In this document: positions 55,277 to 64,000 of the stretch, piece after piece
Layout of the letters: every line of letters begins with the position of its first letter
How positions within the stretch are numbered: position 1 is the first letter of the stretch
Source of the DNA: Prosthecochloris marina
GTDB taxonomy: Bacteria > Bacteroidota > Chlorobiia > Chlorobiales > Chlorobiaceae
Reading direction: 5' to 3'
NCBI RefSeq assembly: GCF_003182595.1
Contig: NZ_PDNZ01000001.1
Span: 248,001 to 312,000, forward strand
DNA: 64,000 nt
Made by a program: the position numbers and the translations under genes
Notes under the pieces: model-generated
The model's input: the letters and a program-made list of their open reading frames with translations, nothing else
Told to the model about the DNA's origin: nothing
The model's database searches: none

Positions 55277-56488
55277 TCAATGCAATCTTTTGTAATACTT
55301 CAGCCGGTGAATGGGCAGTATTTCAGGATGAAAGATATGAACCAGATCCCTGAGAACAGCATCGGGTTCGCTCATGCCGATTTCCCAGAACATATTCCTG
55401 CCGCTGTCGAAGGCTGCGGCATTGTTGTTGTAAACGTTACCCTCTTTGACTGAAAAAAAATGAGTATACCGACTGTCGCTATTGATAATGTCAGCTATCG
55501 ATGTTGCAGTATACAAAGGATTGATCCAATAGTCAGCGACAAGCCCGATTTTCATGGCATGTTCGAAACTGATCGGATTTTCCTCATAATCCGTGCTTTC
55601 CTCGAGAATGTAATTCGCCCCTGCGTCATGAAGCAATCGAACAAACCAAGCGCTCGACCCATGCGTGCTCCAGAAACCTCTTTTACCCTGCCCGACAATG
55701 ACTCCCGGACGTTTGCCGAAACGTTCTCCAACCTGCCTTTCCAACGTTTCATAACGGAAAGCGGCATCGGCAAAATAAGCATCGGCATCATCTGACTTTC
55801 CAAAAAAGGCGCCGAAAAACTTGATCCACTCAAGTACACCGAGAGGATGACCCTCGAGATGCATGCTGCTCAAACCGGGCTTGATCCCCATTGCCTCCAG
55901 CTTCTCATGAACATCCGTATCACTGCCTGAAGAGTACACGAAAGCGATATCAGGAGAAAGATTCACCATTGTCTCCATGTTCATCGATCCTGACAAACCG
56001 GTTTCGAGTACCTTTCCGGAATCGATCCGTTCGAGGATCGTTTCATTACCTATCCACTCTTTCTTTCCTACGCCGACAATGCTCTCAAATTCACCCAGCA
56101 GCCGAAGCATGGTGATATGCAATCCTATACCACAGGTAACCCTCTCGACAGGTGTAGAGACTACGAGAGCCTCAGGGAACCCCTCCGGCACACTCTCTCC
56201 CCTTGGAACCAGCAAATAACGATAGGATACCCCCAACTTCGCGCCTGCAGGTTTGACGACATCGATCAGTGTCGACGTACCGACACGTTTGAGCGTGAAA
56301 CGGCGGGCATAACGGAGAGGGATGTCCTCCGGAACATCGGCCATAGATTGCTGCCCGAAAGGCCTGTTTTCACCCTCAACTGTATTGCAGCAAACCAAAA
56401 ACAGGAAAATGAAGGACAGTACCATTATCAGCACTGTCCAGGTTCCTTTTCGACTGAAAAACATCGGCTTGACAACCATAGCGTTCAA
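55277..56488 (-). CDS. btuF: BtuF-like periplasmic corrinoid-binding lipoprotein
   Basis: 403 residues. The signal ends in lipobox LVCC (Cys33), so it is lipid-anchored. The Peripl_BP_2 fold is shown by 'VERVTCGIGLHITMLRLLGEFESIVGVG' region (about 113-140), 'MVNLSPDIAFVYSSGSDTD' (about 172) and the long inter-lobe helix. A 'VVGQGKRGFWSTHG'-like segment near 265 and an extra C-terminal part make it longer than E. coli BtuF, as in Bacteroidetes/Chlorobi members. It overlaps the upstream receptor gene by four bases and ends before riboswitch 1. BtuC and BtuD are its likely partners. Confidence 0.85.
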   Translation of the reverse strand: MNAMVVKPMFFSRKGTWTVLIMVLSFIFLFLVCCNTVEGENRPFGQQSMADVPEDIPLRYARRFTLKRVGTSTLIDVVKPAGAKLGVSYRYLLVPRGESVPEGFPEALVVSTPVERVTCGIGLHITMLRLLGEFESIVGVGKKEWIGNETILERIDSGKVLETGLSGSMNMETMVNLSPDIAFVYSSGSDTDVHEKLEAMGIKPGLSSMHLEGHPLGVLEWIKFFGAFFGKSDDADAYFADAAFRYETLERQVGERFGKRPGVIVGQGKRGFWSTHGSSAWFVRLLHDAGANYILEESTDYEENPISFEHAMKIGLVADYWINPLYTATSIADIINSDSRYTHFFSVKEGNVYNNNAAAFDSGRNMFWEIGMSEPDAVLRDLVHIFHPEILPIHRLKYYKRLH

Positions 56489-58806
56489 AAGTTCACGGTG
56501 TAGCGAACACCCAGCGATCTACCGGGCATGTTGTAACCGTCTTTCTCCGTATAGTTTTCATCGAGAAAGTTCTTGGCGATCACTGTCACCTTGTTGGTGT
56601 CGTTGACCCTGAACGCCACGCTTGCGTCAAAAATCAAGCTTGCCGGGATCTCGATGATCGGATCCTTCAGTGTCGGCCTCACCTCATCGTAGTACCCGAA
56701 CCAGTTCCGCTCAAAACGATCTCCGATGTATCTTGCCGTCAAACGAGCGACAAACAATTTGAAATCATCATACTCGATGCCCACACTTCCCCTGTTCTGT
56801 CTGACATAAAGCATTTTTTCCTCTTTTTCATCATTCGTGGTTTTCGAGGAAAACAGATGCGTGAAGTTGGTGAAAAGACGCAATGAATAACGGTAGTCGT
56901 CCCATGCCCCGAAATCATAGGAAACCTCGAACTCGACACCATTCATTTCCGCAGCATTGAGATTGACGAAAGTTTTGTACACCGTATCATCGTCATCCAC
57001 TGCCGAAACAGTCTGAATAAAATCCTGCCAGTCCGTGCTGAAGTAGGTGACATCGGCTCTGAACCCGCCATTTTGGGTTTCGTAGGTCAGTCCTGCATCC
57101 CAGGTCACGCTGGTTTCCGGTTTCAGATCGGGATTTCCACGCGTTTCCATACCATTGCTGTCGACGTAAAAACCGGCTTTTTCATACGGGTTCGGAGCGA
57201 CAAACGCCCGTCCTATGCTTGCATGAATCTTGCATTCCGGAATAAATCTATACTGGGCGCTAACACTTGGATTGAAGTTGTCATACTCTTCCGAATCCGT
57301 ATCGATGACTGAAAAAAACGGCGTTTCCTTAAGCTTGTACACTGTCCTATCATAACGTCCCCCGAGATTGGCTATGACTTTCTCATCGAACAGGGAGACA
57401 CCGATTTCACCGAAAAGACCTAATGAGGAAAGCTGTTGGTTGGGACGATAAGGCGCTTTTTCGGTTTCTGCATCAAGGAAACTTCGAGAGACGACATCGG
57501 CCGTGGAATAATCGATCCCCCCGGTAAACCTCTGCTTTGAGAACGCCACCTCGTCCTGCAATTGAAAACCGAGCCATTCCGTCTCACTGGTTGAAGAACG
57601 GTAGTTGAAACCATCATCATCTTTTTTGTAGTACACCGATTTCTCTTCAGACCAGTATGGTTTAAACCGAACATTGTGCACTCCCCACTCTCCGGTCATG
57701 GTAACGTCGAGAGTCTGACGGTCGACATCTTTTTCCCCGTGCCCGTATACTCCCCAGATCGATCCCGGACTTTTGACGCTGTGAGCCTGATAGATTTCTC
57801 CACGTGTATCGACTCGTATCCTGTCGTCGATCTGATAACCAAAGCGAAGATTCCCCGACAGTGTGGCATACGTCGAGTTTTCCATCGTCCCAATCTCCTG
57901 CTCGAGAACTTCAGGATCCGGGTCGGAAATCAACGTATTGGATCCGGCCTTGTAATCGTCATTCTGGTTGAAACTTCTCAGGCCAAGATCAAAATCGAAT
58001 CTATCGGCAAGAGAACCACCAACACTGACACTTCCATCGAGCGTACTGAAACTGCTGTACCCGATAGAAGCGTTACCGGCGATCCTGCCCGTTGATTTCT
58101 TCGTGATGAAATTGATGGACCCGCCCATCCCCTGTGAACCGTAGAGAGCTGAAGACGGACCTTTGATCACTTCCACCCGCTCAATATTGTTCATATCTAT
58201 CGTAGCAAGATTCGTCGCCCCGGCCGGCCGACCGTCAATAAGATAAGTAACGTTCTGATCCAGCCCTGAAAACTTCGGCGAAAACCCACGGATCGACACG
58301 CCGGACAGCACACCGGGATATTCGATAACATCTACACCTGAAGTTTTTTTCAACAGGTCTGTTGCATTGACTGGATCCAGAGCTTCGATATCCTTCCCGG
58401 TAACGATCTCGACCTTACGGGGGATATTTTTCAGTTTTTCAGTTGAACGGGTAGAGTACACAACGATCTCTCCGGTAGCATAGCCACTCTCTTCAAGCGA
58501 AACCTTGAGCACACTGCCGTGCCCGGGCGAAACCTTTCGTGTTTCGTAACCTGTGTAACTGAAAGTAATTTCAGAGGTGTTTTCCGGAACGTCAAGCTTG
58601 AATTCCCCCTGGCCATCGGTAACGACCCCTATCACCGTTCCACTGATATGAACGGATGCTCCGACAAGAGGTTCACCGTCTGACGCACTTGAAACGATTC
58701 CGGAAACAACCCGTTTTTCCGCCATGACCTGTATCACGAACGACGTGGAAAGAAAGGAGAAAAAAACCGCTATTCTCAATACTTTAAAAAAACAAGTAAA
58801 CATCAT
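56485..58806 (-). CDS. btuB: TonB-dependent corrinoid receptor 2 with N-terminal carboxypeptidase-regulatory domain
   Basis: 773 residues. After the signal peptide, a CarboxypepD_reg-like domain (about 30-112) precedes the TonB box EIVVYST (about 113-119), then a plug with 'RVEVIKGPSSALYGSQGMGGSINFIT' region (about 205-235), and a 22-strand barrel. The terminal strand ends YTVNF with the usual C-terminal Phe. The extra N-terminal domain is common in Bacteroidetes/Chlorobi SusC- and BtuB-like receptors. It follows riboswitch 2 and overlaps btuF, so the pair is a B12-controlled uptake unit. Corrinoid specificity is inferred from the riboswitch. Confidence 0.85.
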   Translation of the reverse strand: MMFTCFFKVLRIAVFFSFLSTSFVIQVMAEKRVVSGIVSSASDGEPLVGASVHISGTVIGVVTDGQGEFKLDVPENTSEITFSYTGYETRKVSPGHGSVLKVSLEESGYATGEIVVYSTRSTEKLKNIPRKVEIVTGKDIEALDPVNATDLLKKTSGVDVIEYPGVLSGVSIRGFSPKFSGLDQNVTYLIDGRPAGATNLATIDMNNIERVEVIKGPSSALYGSQGMGGSINFITKKSTGRIAGNASIGYSSFSTLDGSVSVGGSLADRFDFDLGLRSFNQNDDYKAGSNTLISDPDPEVLEQEIGTMENSTYATLSGNLRFGYQIDDRIRVDTRGEIYQAHSVKSPGSIWGVYGHGEKDVDRQTLDVTMTGEWGVHNVRFKPYWSEEKSVYYKKDDDGFNYRSSTSETEWLGFQLQDEVAFSKQRFTGGIDYSTADVVSRSFLDAETEKAPYRPNQQLSSLGLFGEIGVSLFDEKVIANLGGRYDRTVYKLKETPFFSVIDTDSEEYDNFNPSVSAQYRFIPECKIHASIGRAFVAPNPYEKAGFYVDSNGMETRGNPDLKPETSVTWDAGLTYETQNGGFRADVTYFSTDWQDFIQTVSAVDDDDTVYKTFVNLNAAEMNGVEFEVSYDFGAWDDYRYSLRLFTNFTHLFSSKTTNDEKEEKMLYVRQNRGSVGIEYDDFKLFVARLTARYIGDRFERNWFGYYDEVRPTLKDPIIEIPASLIFDASVAFRVNDTNKVTVIAKNFLDENYTEKDGYNMPGRSLGVRYTVNF

Positions 58807-58992
58807 TATTTAAATACGTTAGATATTAATCTTTTTACACACAACTCTCTGACCGAGCGATCACGTGCGGCCATCTTGCATTAAAAAAACGGACCGGCAC
58901 GGATCTGGCAGAGACTGGACAGACAGGGCAAAATGCAGGCATGAAAAAAACCGATCATGCCGAATGCCATGACACCTGATGGATGAACAGCG

Positions 58993-59025
58993 AAAACCGT
59001 ACGCAAAAGCAAGTACGGTCTTTTT
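58993..59025. terminator. Hairpin downstream of riboswitch 2
   Basis: ACCGTAC (58996-59002) and GTACGGT (59013-59019) form a seven-base stem. Reading plus it is followed by CTTTTT; reading minus by TTTTCG. On the minus strand it falls about 80 bases after the B12 box, a possible place for an expression-platform terminator, although the T-run there is short. Confidence 0.3.
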
Positions 59026-59098
59026 GCTGCCAGCAATTGCAGAACAAAAAGTAATTGTCTCATAGATATCGCTTTCTTCCCGAAGCATTGGTCCATTA

Positions 59099-59284
59099 CG
59101 GCAGGTCTTCTGACTTTCCCGGATTTGCAGACCTTCCCGATCCGCCGGGAGCGGATCAGTGGCATTTCCTGCAAATCTTCATTGGCGGCAGTAGTGCCGA
59201 CACGGGATTACAGCAGCGGGTACTGTTCCGGATTTACACCGGATTCCCTTTTAAGCCGGTCGGCAGAAGCCAACCGGCACCGCA
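59099..59284 (-). ncRNA. Cobalamin riboswitch 2 (leader of receptor 2-btuF)
   Basis: On the minus strand: GGTGCC (59281-59276), AAAAGGGAATCCGGTG, an AGTACCCGCTGCTGTAA core, GCCACTG, GGGAAGG, and the B12 box AAGTCAGAAGACCTGCC ending at about 59100. All canonical aptamer elements are present and well conserved. It lies just 57 bases after the cobN stop and about 290 bases before the receptor start. The 58807-59098 stretch holds no gene. A stem TCATG/CATGA followed by seven T at 58946-58952 (minus) is another possible terminator. Confidence 0.95.
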
Positions 59285-59340
59285 AGGTTTTATTCATTCA
59301 CGTCATGAAAAGCGCACAAAAAAACGCGCCAATAGATTGT

Positions 59341-62300
59341 TCAGGAGGGTCCCTCCTTTTTCCCAGACATTTTCCATTCCATTTTCCATTTCTCAACCTC
59401 TTTGCTTGTAAACACGTCTACACGTGCCCCCTGAAAATCTTCGGCAACGTCTCCTATACGCTCCTCGAGATCTCCTTCCAGGAGAAGTGCCGCCGAACGA
59501 ACTGCCTCAAGCAGTTCTTCGTCGGCATTCCAGAGTCCTCTGGCCTCTGCCTCGAGCAACCGCCGGGTTATTTCCTCGAGTGCATAGGGATTTTGTTCCC
59601 GCATCCACTCTCTGAGCTCCTCATTACACACATATGTCTCAACCACGCTGTCGAAAACCCAAGGTTCGACTTCCCTGGTGGTCGCACTCCATTTGAACAG
59701 GGTATTGATACGGCCTGCAACCCCTTGCGCTCCCTGAAAACCGTGATCTTTCATGGAAGATATCCAGCGATCGTTTAACAGTTTACTTCTCACCGACCTT
59801 TCGATTTCTTCCTTGAAATCACGAATGTCAATATCCCCGGGCACAGTGGTATCTGCCCAGTACATTTTCGTCTTTTTGCCGGAAAGCGCGGTAGACGCTG
59901 CAGCCATACCGCCGGCATAGGACGCATAACAATCACAGTCGAGCGCGTCGTATTCTGCCGACGTTTGTTTGATGTAAGAAACGTCGACTTTCGAAAGCTG
60001 CCTGGCCAAAAGCTCATGAGCCTTCCGGCCAAAGTCCTGCGGCATCGAACCGTATGCGTAACCGGACTGATTGACGTATGCCTCTGCAAGATCATGTTCG
60101 TTCTGCCATGCTGACGAATCGAGCGCGAGACCGACTCCCGTGCTGTATGTTCCCGGGGCGGAAGAAAATACCCGAAACATAGCCATACGCTGCATCTCTT
60201 TTTCACTCAACAGGTCGGCCGCTTCCCTTTTCAGCTCTTCGAGCTGCTGCCTGGTATGCTTCCTGACCATATTCCGCTCGGCAGGCTCGTCGATCCGACT
60301 GACCATAGCAACAGCCTTGTCGAGCAGCGAGATGAAATGAGGTACCATATCCCGGACAATACCGCTGGTCTCGATGGTTGCATCGATACGAGGACGCAGC
60401 ATTTCGACATTGTCTATCACCAGACGCAATTGGTCAAGATCGACAACAGCCACACCGCTTACCCGTCCGTTCGGCTGACGCACGGGTTCGACTCCCATAA
60501 GCCAGAAAATTTGCGACAGCATTTCTCCGTCCGACTTGAAAGCGTCGGAACTCCAGAGGCTCAGTCCGATGCTTTCAGGAAAACGGCCTTCTTCACGATA
60601 GAACTTTTCAAGAAGCTGATCGGCCAGCTTCTTGCCGACATACCATGCAGCTTCAGAAGGCATCGATATGATGTCGGCTGCATAAAAATTCCTCCCGGTG
60701 GGCAGCACATCCTGTTTCCCGGAAGAAAGTGATCCCGCAAGAGAGGCATCGACATACTCTCCATCGAGTGCCCGAAGGAGAGAACAGGACTCCTGTTCAG
60801 CCATCGCAATGGCATCGGCCATATCACGGCACCACTGTTTCAAATGGCCCGGCAGCTCAGCGACCAAACCCCCAACTTCTGCGGAACCGTTTTCGACGCT
60901 CACTATCGCTTGAACGATTCCAGCCGCCCGGTCAAACACCTCACCATCTTTGGCGGGAAGCATGGCGGCAAGCTCTGCTACTGAAGGCAAGCTGCTTCCT
61001 GAACGGTCAAGAGCGGACGTCACCATCGCCGCTATTGAAGAAATGCCGGGTTTTCGCCCGAAAACATGCATGCCATCGGGCACCATCGAGCCACGTATCC
61101 TCGTGATCTGTCGGGAAACCCGCTCTATACTCTCTTCCAGCTTTTCTGCACCGTCATACTCGTCAAGAAACTTCAGCTTCACGGCCACCTCTTCGATGGA
61201 CTTCAGGAGCGACTGTTGTCTTACACGATCGTTTCCGTCACCAGCGCGCCTGTATTCCGTGAGCAGATCCTCGAACTGCAGAAGATCCCCGGACATTTCA
61301 GCCGGACGATAGGCCGGTGTGAGATGATCGATAATTACCGCACGACCTCGCCTTTTGGCAACCATTCCTTCACCCGGTACATCCATGACATAGGGATAAA
61401 AATTAGGCAGATCGCCCAGTGAAATGTCACCAAAACAACGATCCGACAAAACCGCCCGCTTCCCTGGAAGATATTCCAACGCACCGCTGGCACCGAAATG
61501 GATGACTGCATCGGTGTGACGCTGGATATAGAAATAGGTCGCCAACCAGTGGTGGGGTGGCGCTATTTCAGGATCGTGAAGAATCCTGCACACTTCACCA
61601 TCGCACCTGGAACCGTAACATCCTCTCTTTGGCTGCGTCATGACAAGGATGTTGCCGAACCGGAGCCCGGTAATCAGCAAAGCTTCCTTTCCGCTCTTCT
61701 TCCATACCATGCCCTGACCGGGAAATGCTCCCCAGTCGGCCTCGACTTTCTGGCGAACGAAGCTGTCGAGCGTACCGAAAAAAGCCCCGTACTCATCATG
61801 GTCCATGGCATGCAGGACACCTCCTTTCTTTACTATCTCATCAACCGTCGTCCATCGAAACTCACTCAAAGCCTTGCGCTCCTGGATCATATCGAGGAGT
61901 TCCTTTCCTGTTCCTGGTATCTCACCAACCTCATAACCCGTCTCCTGCATCCGATGCAGCAACAGGATGAGACTCTCGAACGTATCGAGTCCCACCGCCA
62001 TACCGACAGTATTTTCGACCCCCTTGCAAGGGTTGTTGTGCAAAACGATAGCAATACGTTTTTCTTTGTTCGATTTCCGACGTAACGCAGCCCACCTCCT
62101 GACACGACGCGCAACCATGTCAATTCGCTCCATGATCGGGACAGAGGTTACGAGCGCCGCCGGTTCACCTGATTTACGAATGGACCCGGACACCATGATC
62201 GGGTCGATGACACCGAACATTTCCGGCTGAACAAGAGAATGCGTCAGGCTCATGGCGCTCAGGCCCACCGGATCCTCCAGCCACGCTTCAGGGGAGAGTG

Positions 62301-63093
62301 TATAATGACGCAGAAGCTGTACGACGGGAACGTTTATCTCCCGCAACAGGGAACGTTCTTCGATGGAAGCGAACAACCTCCCCATCAGGAAATTCAGAAT
62401 AACATCGGGCCGTATATCCGGTTCGCTGAAATACCGGTACCATGGATACCTGGTCTCCGGCTCTCTCCTTGTTTCGGAAATTGTGTCGCTGAGCACGCAA
62501 AGCGCGAGAACTCCTCGCCCCTCGAGCCCTGCAATGAGTGCATCGATATCGGCACAACTGCCTTCGGCAACATGGCTGTAATGCATGATGATGGCGGCAA
62601 CCGGAAAGTTCTCATCCCATGATCTCCGGCTCTGCAGCCACTCCTTGTAGTCCTTTACCTCATAAAAAACACGTGGAGCATCCGGATGATATATCCCGTG
62701 AGACACGACGGGTCGGCATGGGTCATGATCGATACCCGTTATCCGTTTCAGCCCATTGAGAAAATTCTCTTTCGACAGAACAGCAAAGTACTCACGGATT
62801 TCTCCCAGTTCGGGATCGGTGAACGTGGAAAAATCTTTCGGCAACCGTGGATTCAGCCCGACCCTCACCTTGACGGAACTCACAATACCGTACAAATCCT
62901 CAAAACCGGGCATATCCCCCGATATATCGGTCACGATGATATCGATTTCTCCGTTCCGGATGCGCATACACAACTCATCCTGTGATCCGTACCCGAAAAC
63001 CGTAAGCGTAACTCCATGCCGCTTTAAAGGGTCGGCAAGCCGATACCAGATAGCCGAGCTGTGAACGTTGTTGAAAAATGCTATCGTTGTCAT
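59341..63093 (-). CDS. cobN: CobN-type cobaltochelatase large subunit
   Basis: 1250 residues, the length of CobN/BchH chelatase subunits. The family pattern includes 'PVVQLLRHYTLSPEAWLEDPVGLSAMSLTHSLVQPEMFGVIDP' region (about 270-315), 'RIAIVLHNNPCKGVENTVGMAVGLDT' (about 345), 'HWLATYFYIQRHTDAVIHFGASGALEYLPGKRAVLSDRC' (about 515-553) and a late 'MVETYVCNEELREWM' tail. CobN inserts cobalt; paralogue BchH inserts Mg. The link to B12 receptors and riboswitches argues for CobN. The adjacent ChlI-like ATPase gene ends one base before its start, so they are co-translated. The third subunit is not in view. Confidence 0.85.
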   Translation of the reverse strand: MTTIAFFNNVHSSAIWYRLADPLKRHGVTLTVFGYGSQDELCMRIRNGEIDIIVTDISGDMPGFEDLYGIVSSVKVRVGLNPRLPKDFSTFTDPELGEIREYFAVLSKENFLNGLKRITGIDHDPCRPVVSHGIYHPDAPRVFYEVKDYKEWLQSRRSWDENFPVAAIIMHYSHVAEGSCADIDALIAGLEGRGVLALCVLSDTISETRREPETRYPWYRYFSEPDIRPDVILNFLMGRLFASIEERSLLREINVPVVQLLRHYTLSPEAWLEDPVGLSAMSLTHSLVQPEMFGVIDPIMVSGSIRKSGEPAALVTSVPIMERIDMVARRVRRWAALRRKSNKEKRIAIVLHNNPCKGVENTVGMAVGLDTFESLILLLHRMQETGYEVGEIPGTGKELLDMIQERKALSEFRWTTVDEIVKKGGVLHAMDHDEYGAFFGTLDSFVRQKVEADWGAFPGQGMVWKKSGKEALLITGLRFGNILVMTQPKRGCYGSRCDGEVCRILHDPEIAPPHHWLATYFYIQRHTDAVIHFGASGALEYLPGKRAVLSDRCFGDISLGDLPNFYPYVMDVPGEGMVAKRRGRAVIIDHLTPAYRPAEMSGDLLQFEDLLTEYRRAGDGNDRVRQQSLLKSIEEVAVKLKFLDEYDGAEKLEESIERVSRQITRIRGSMVPDGMHVFGRKPGISSIAAMVTSALDRSGSSLPSVAELAAMLPAKDGEVFDRAAGIVQAIVSVENGSAEVGGLVAELPGHLKQWCRDMADAIAMAEQESCSLLRALDGEYVDASLAGSLSSGKQDVLPTGRNFYAADIISMPSEAAWYVGKKLADQLLEKFYREEGRFPESIGLSLWSSDAFKSDGEMLSQIFWLMGVEPVRQPNGRVSGVAVVDLDQLRLVIDNVEMLRPRIDATIETSGIVRDMVPHFISLLDKAVAMVSRIDEPAERNMVRKHTRQQLEELKREAADLLSEKEMQRMAMFRVFSSAPGTYSTGVGLALDSSAWQNEHDLAEAYVNQSGYAYGSMPQDFGRKAHELLARQLSKVDVSYIKQTSAEYDALDCDCYASYAGGMAAASTALSGKKTKMYWADTTVPGDIDIRDFKEEIERSVRSKLLNDRWISSMKDHGFQGAQGVAGRINTLFKWSATTREVEPWVFDSVVETYVCNEELREWMREQNPYALEEITRRLLEAEARGLWNADEELLEAVRSAALLLEGDLEERIGDVAEDFQGARVDVFTSKEVEKWKMEWKMSGKKEGPS

Positions 63094-63094
63094 G

Positions 63095-64000
63095 TTACGA
63101 CTCCAGATTACTCGTTTTGTTTTTCAACATCGACCCGACATCCATCACGATATCCTGCAAGGGCTGACGCCGTATGCGGTGTGGCAGAGCAAACATGGCT
63201 GCTTTGTCGATATCATCCCTGCCGACCTCTGTCCTTCCATCGTAAGCTGCAAGGGTTTTGGCGGTTTTCATGATTATGATATCACCTCTGTGACCGTCGA
63301 CCCCGACTTCGAGACAATAGTTTGCAATTGCAAGAAGATTTTCCCGGCTGACACTTACGGAGGGATAAAGCCTTCTGGCCATGTCGATCTTTTCGACAAG
63401 CTTTTCCGACTCGTCAGCCCATCGACGGCAAAATGCTTCCGGATTCTCCTCGAAAAGAAAGCGTCGTTCCATCACCATGACTCTCTCTTCAGCATCGCGG
63501 ATGCCGTCGATCTGCACGCAAAGCCCGAATCGGTCGAGCAGTTGAGGCCGTAGTTCACCCTCTTCGGGATTCATTGTCCCCACGAGCGTGAAACGTGACG
63601 GATGGGCAAAAGAAACTCCCTCACGCTCGATAGTGTTGACCCCCATTGCCGCTGAATCCAGCAGCACATCGACCACATGGTCGTCGAGCAGATTGACTTC
63701 ATCGACATAGAGAATTCCCCTGTGAGCCGAAGCAAGCAAACCGGGTTCAATTCGTTTTTCACCGGCTTTCAGAGCATGCTCGAGATCGAGCGTCCCGACA
63801 ACACGATCCTCGGTCGCTCCGACAGGCAGTTCCACAACCCTGACTTTGTGCTTTTCAACCGACAGGCGCTCCCTCTCTTCAGACAAAACTTCTCCCGAAA
63901 CCTCGAAGCACTCCTTGATGACATCGGAATCTTCATCGGGTGAAAGATTGAAGGGAATACCACCGACAACGTCGATTTCCGGCAGAATATCGGCAAGTGC
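63095..64000 (-). CDS. ChlI/BchI-like AAA+ chelatase ATPase, N-terminus outside window
   Basis: About 302 residues are visible; the frame is open to the window edge, so the Walker A region lies beyond it. The in-frame TTG at 63886 is not the true start, as coding continues upstream with 'EIDVVGGIPFNLSPDED'. Visible motifs are 'RGILYVDEVNLLDDHVVDVLLDSAAMG' region (Walker B plus insert), 'FTLVGTMNPEEGELRPQLLDRFGL' (sensor 1 and Arg finger) and the C-terminal helix bundle with 'HRGDIIIMKTAKTLAA'. These fit the I subunit of Mg/Co chelatases. Next to cobN it is the likely motor of the cobalt chelatase, replacing CobS. It could alternatively be a fused ChlI-ChlD type, but the stop here argues against that. 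Confidence 0.85.
   Translation of the reverse strand, partial: ALADILPEIDVVGGIPFNLSPDEDSDVIKECFEVSGEVLSEERERLSVEKHKVRVVELPVGATEDRVVGTLDLEHALKAGEKRIEPGLLASAHRGILYVDEVNLLDDHVVDVLLDSAAMGVNTIEREGVSFAHPSRFTLVGTMNPEEGELRPQLLDRFGLCVQIDGIRDAEERVMVMERRFLFEENPEAFCRRWADESEKLVEKIDMARRLYPSVSVSRENLLAIANYCLEVGVDGHRGDIIIMKTAKTLAAYDGRTEVGRDDIDKAAMFALPHRIRRQPLQDIVMDVGSMLKNKTSNLES

Noticed and set aside
55083..55295. Plus-strand frame of 70 codons
   Set aside because: It is the opposite strand of the conserved cobalamin aptamer and its flank.
59055..59411. Plus-strand frames of 118 and 217 codons near riboswitch 2
   Set aside because: They run across the riboswitch and the end of cobN on the other strand and show no independent coding signal.
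59341..63093. Mg-chelatase subunit BchH
   Set aside because: BchH is a paralogue of similar length, but receptor and riboswitch context favours CobN; phylogeny would settle it.
1..64000. tRNA, rRNA or tmRNA genes
   Set aside because: No cloverleaf-like or conserved rRNA stretches were recognised in the intergenic regions; a covariance-model scan would be decisive.

Overview
The window looks like a chromosomal segment of a green sulfur bacterium (Chlorobi/Chlorobiaceae, Chlorobium- or Prosthecochloris-like). This is inferred from a cobalamin locus that pairs a CobN-type chelatase with a BchI/ChlI-like AAA+ ATPase, from TonB and ABC import of corrinoids under B12 riboswitches, and from the general gene style. 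No rRNA, tRNA, CRISPR array, prophage or insertion sequence was seen.

Layout. 0-6.2 kb (+): tail of a SufB/SufD-family Fe-S assembly gene, a DUF2141 protein, a YnbE-YdbL-YdbH trio (intermembrane lipid bridge), an unknown secreted protein, a DinB-fold protein and a repeat protein. 6.2-12 kb (-): a MacAB-like ABC export operon (ATPase, permease, HlyD adaptor) ending in a HI0933/BaiN flavoprotein. 12.5-18.2 kb (+): a large multi-PAS histidine kinase, a small membrane protein coupled to a mercuric-reductase-like disulfide oxidoreductase, and a SET protein. 18.2-23.3 kb (-): Fe-alcohol dehydrogenase, small membrane and lipoproteins, a WG-repeat lipoprotein, a DUF134 regulator, a SLAC1/TDT transporter and an OsmC protein.

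23.9-27.3 kb (-) carries the lower-ligand half of cobamide synthesis (cobU, cobT, an alpha/beta hydrolase, cobS). 45.2-64 kb (-) carries the larger B12 block: a ChlI-like ATPase, cobN, riboswitch, TonB receptor, btuF, riboswitch, btuB, cobQ, cobD, cbiB, btuC, btuD, pduO and a PAP2-like membrane protein. A CbiR-like cobamide-remodelling enzyme sits between them at 38.6-39.4 kb. Together these genes cover corrinoid uptake, adenosylation, aminopropanol linker synthesis, nucleotide-loop assembly and probably remodelling. No corrin-ring methyltransferase genes lie in the window.

The most unusual region is 27.7-38.6 kb (+): two tandem, diverged chaperone-usher operons. Their three paralogous major subunits belong to no pilin family I recognise. 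Their two minor subunits carry long aspartate tracts. The first operon has a good sigma-54-type promoter match. The remainder (39.5-44.4 kb) holds a methyltransferase, a GyrI-like protein, a secreted metallopeptidase, an L,D-transpeptidase and a two-gene signalling pair.
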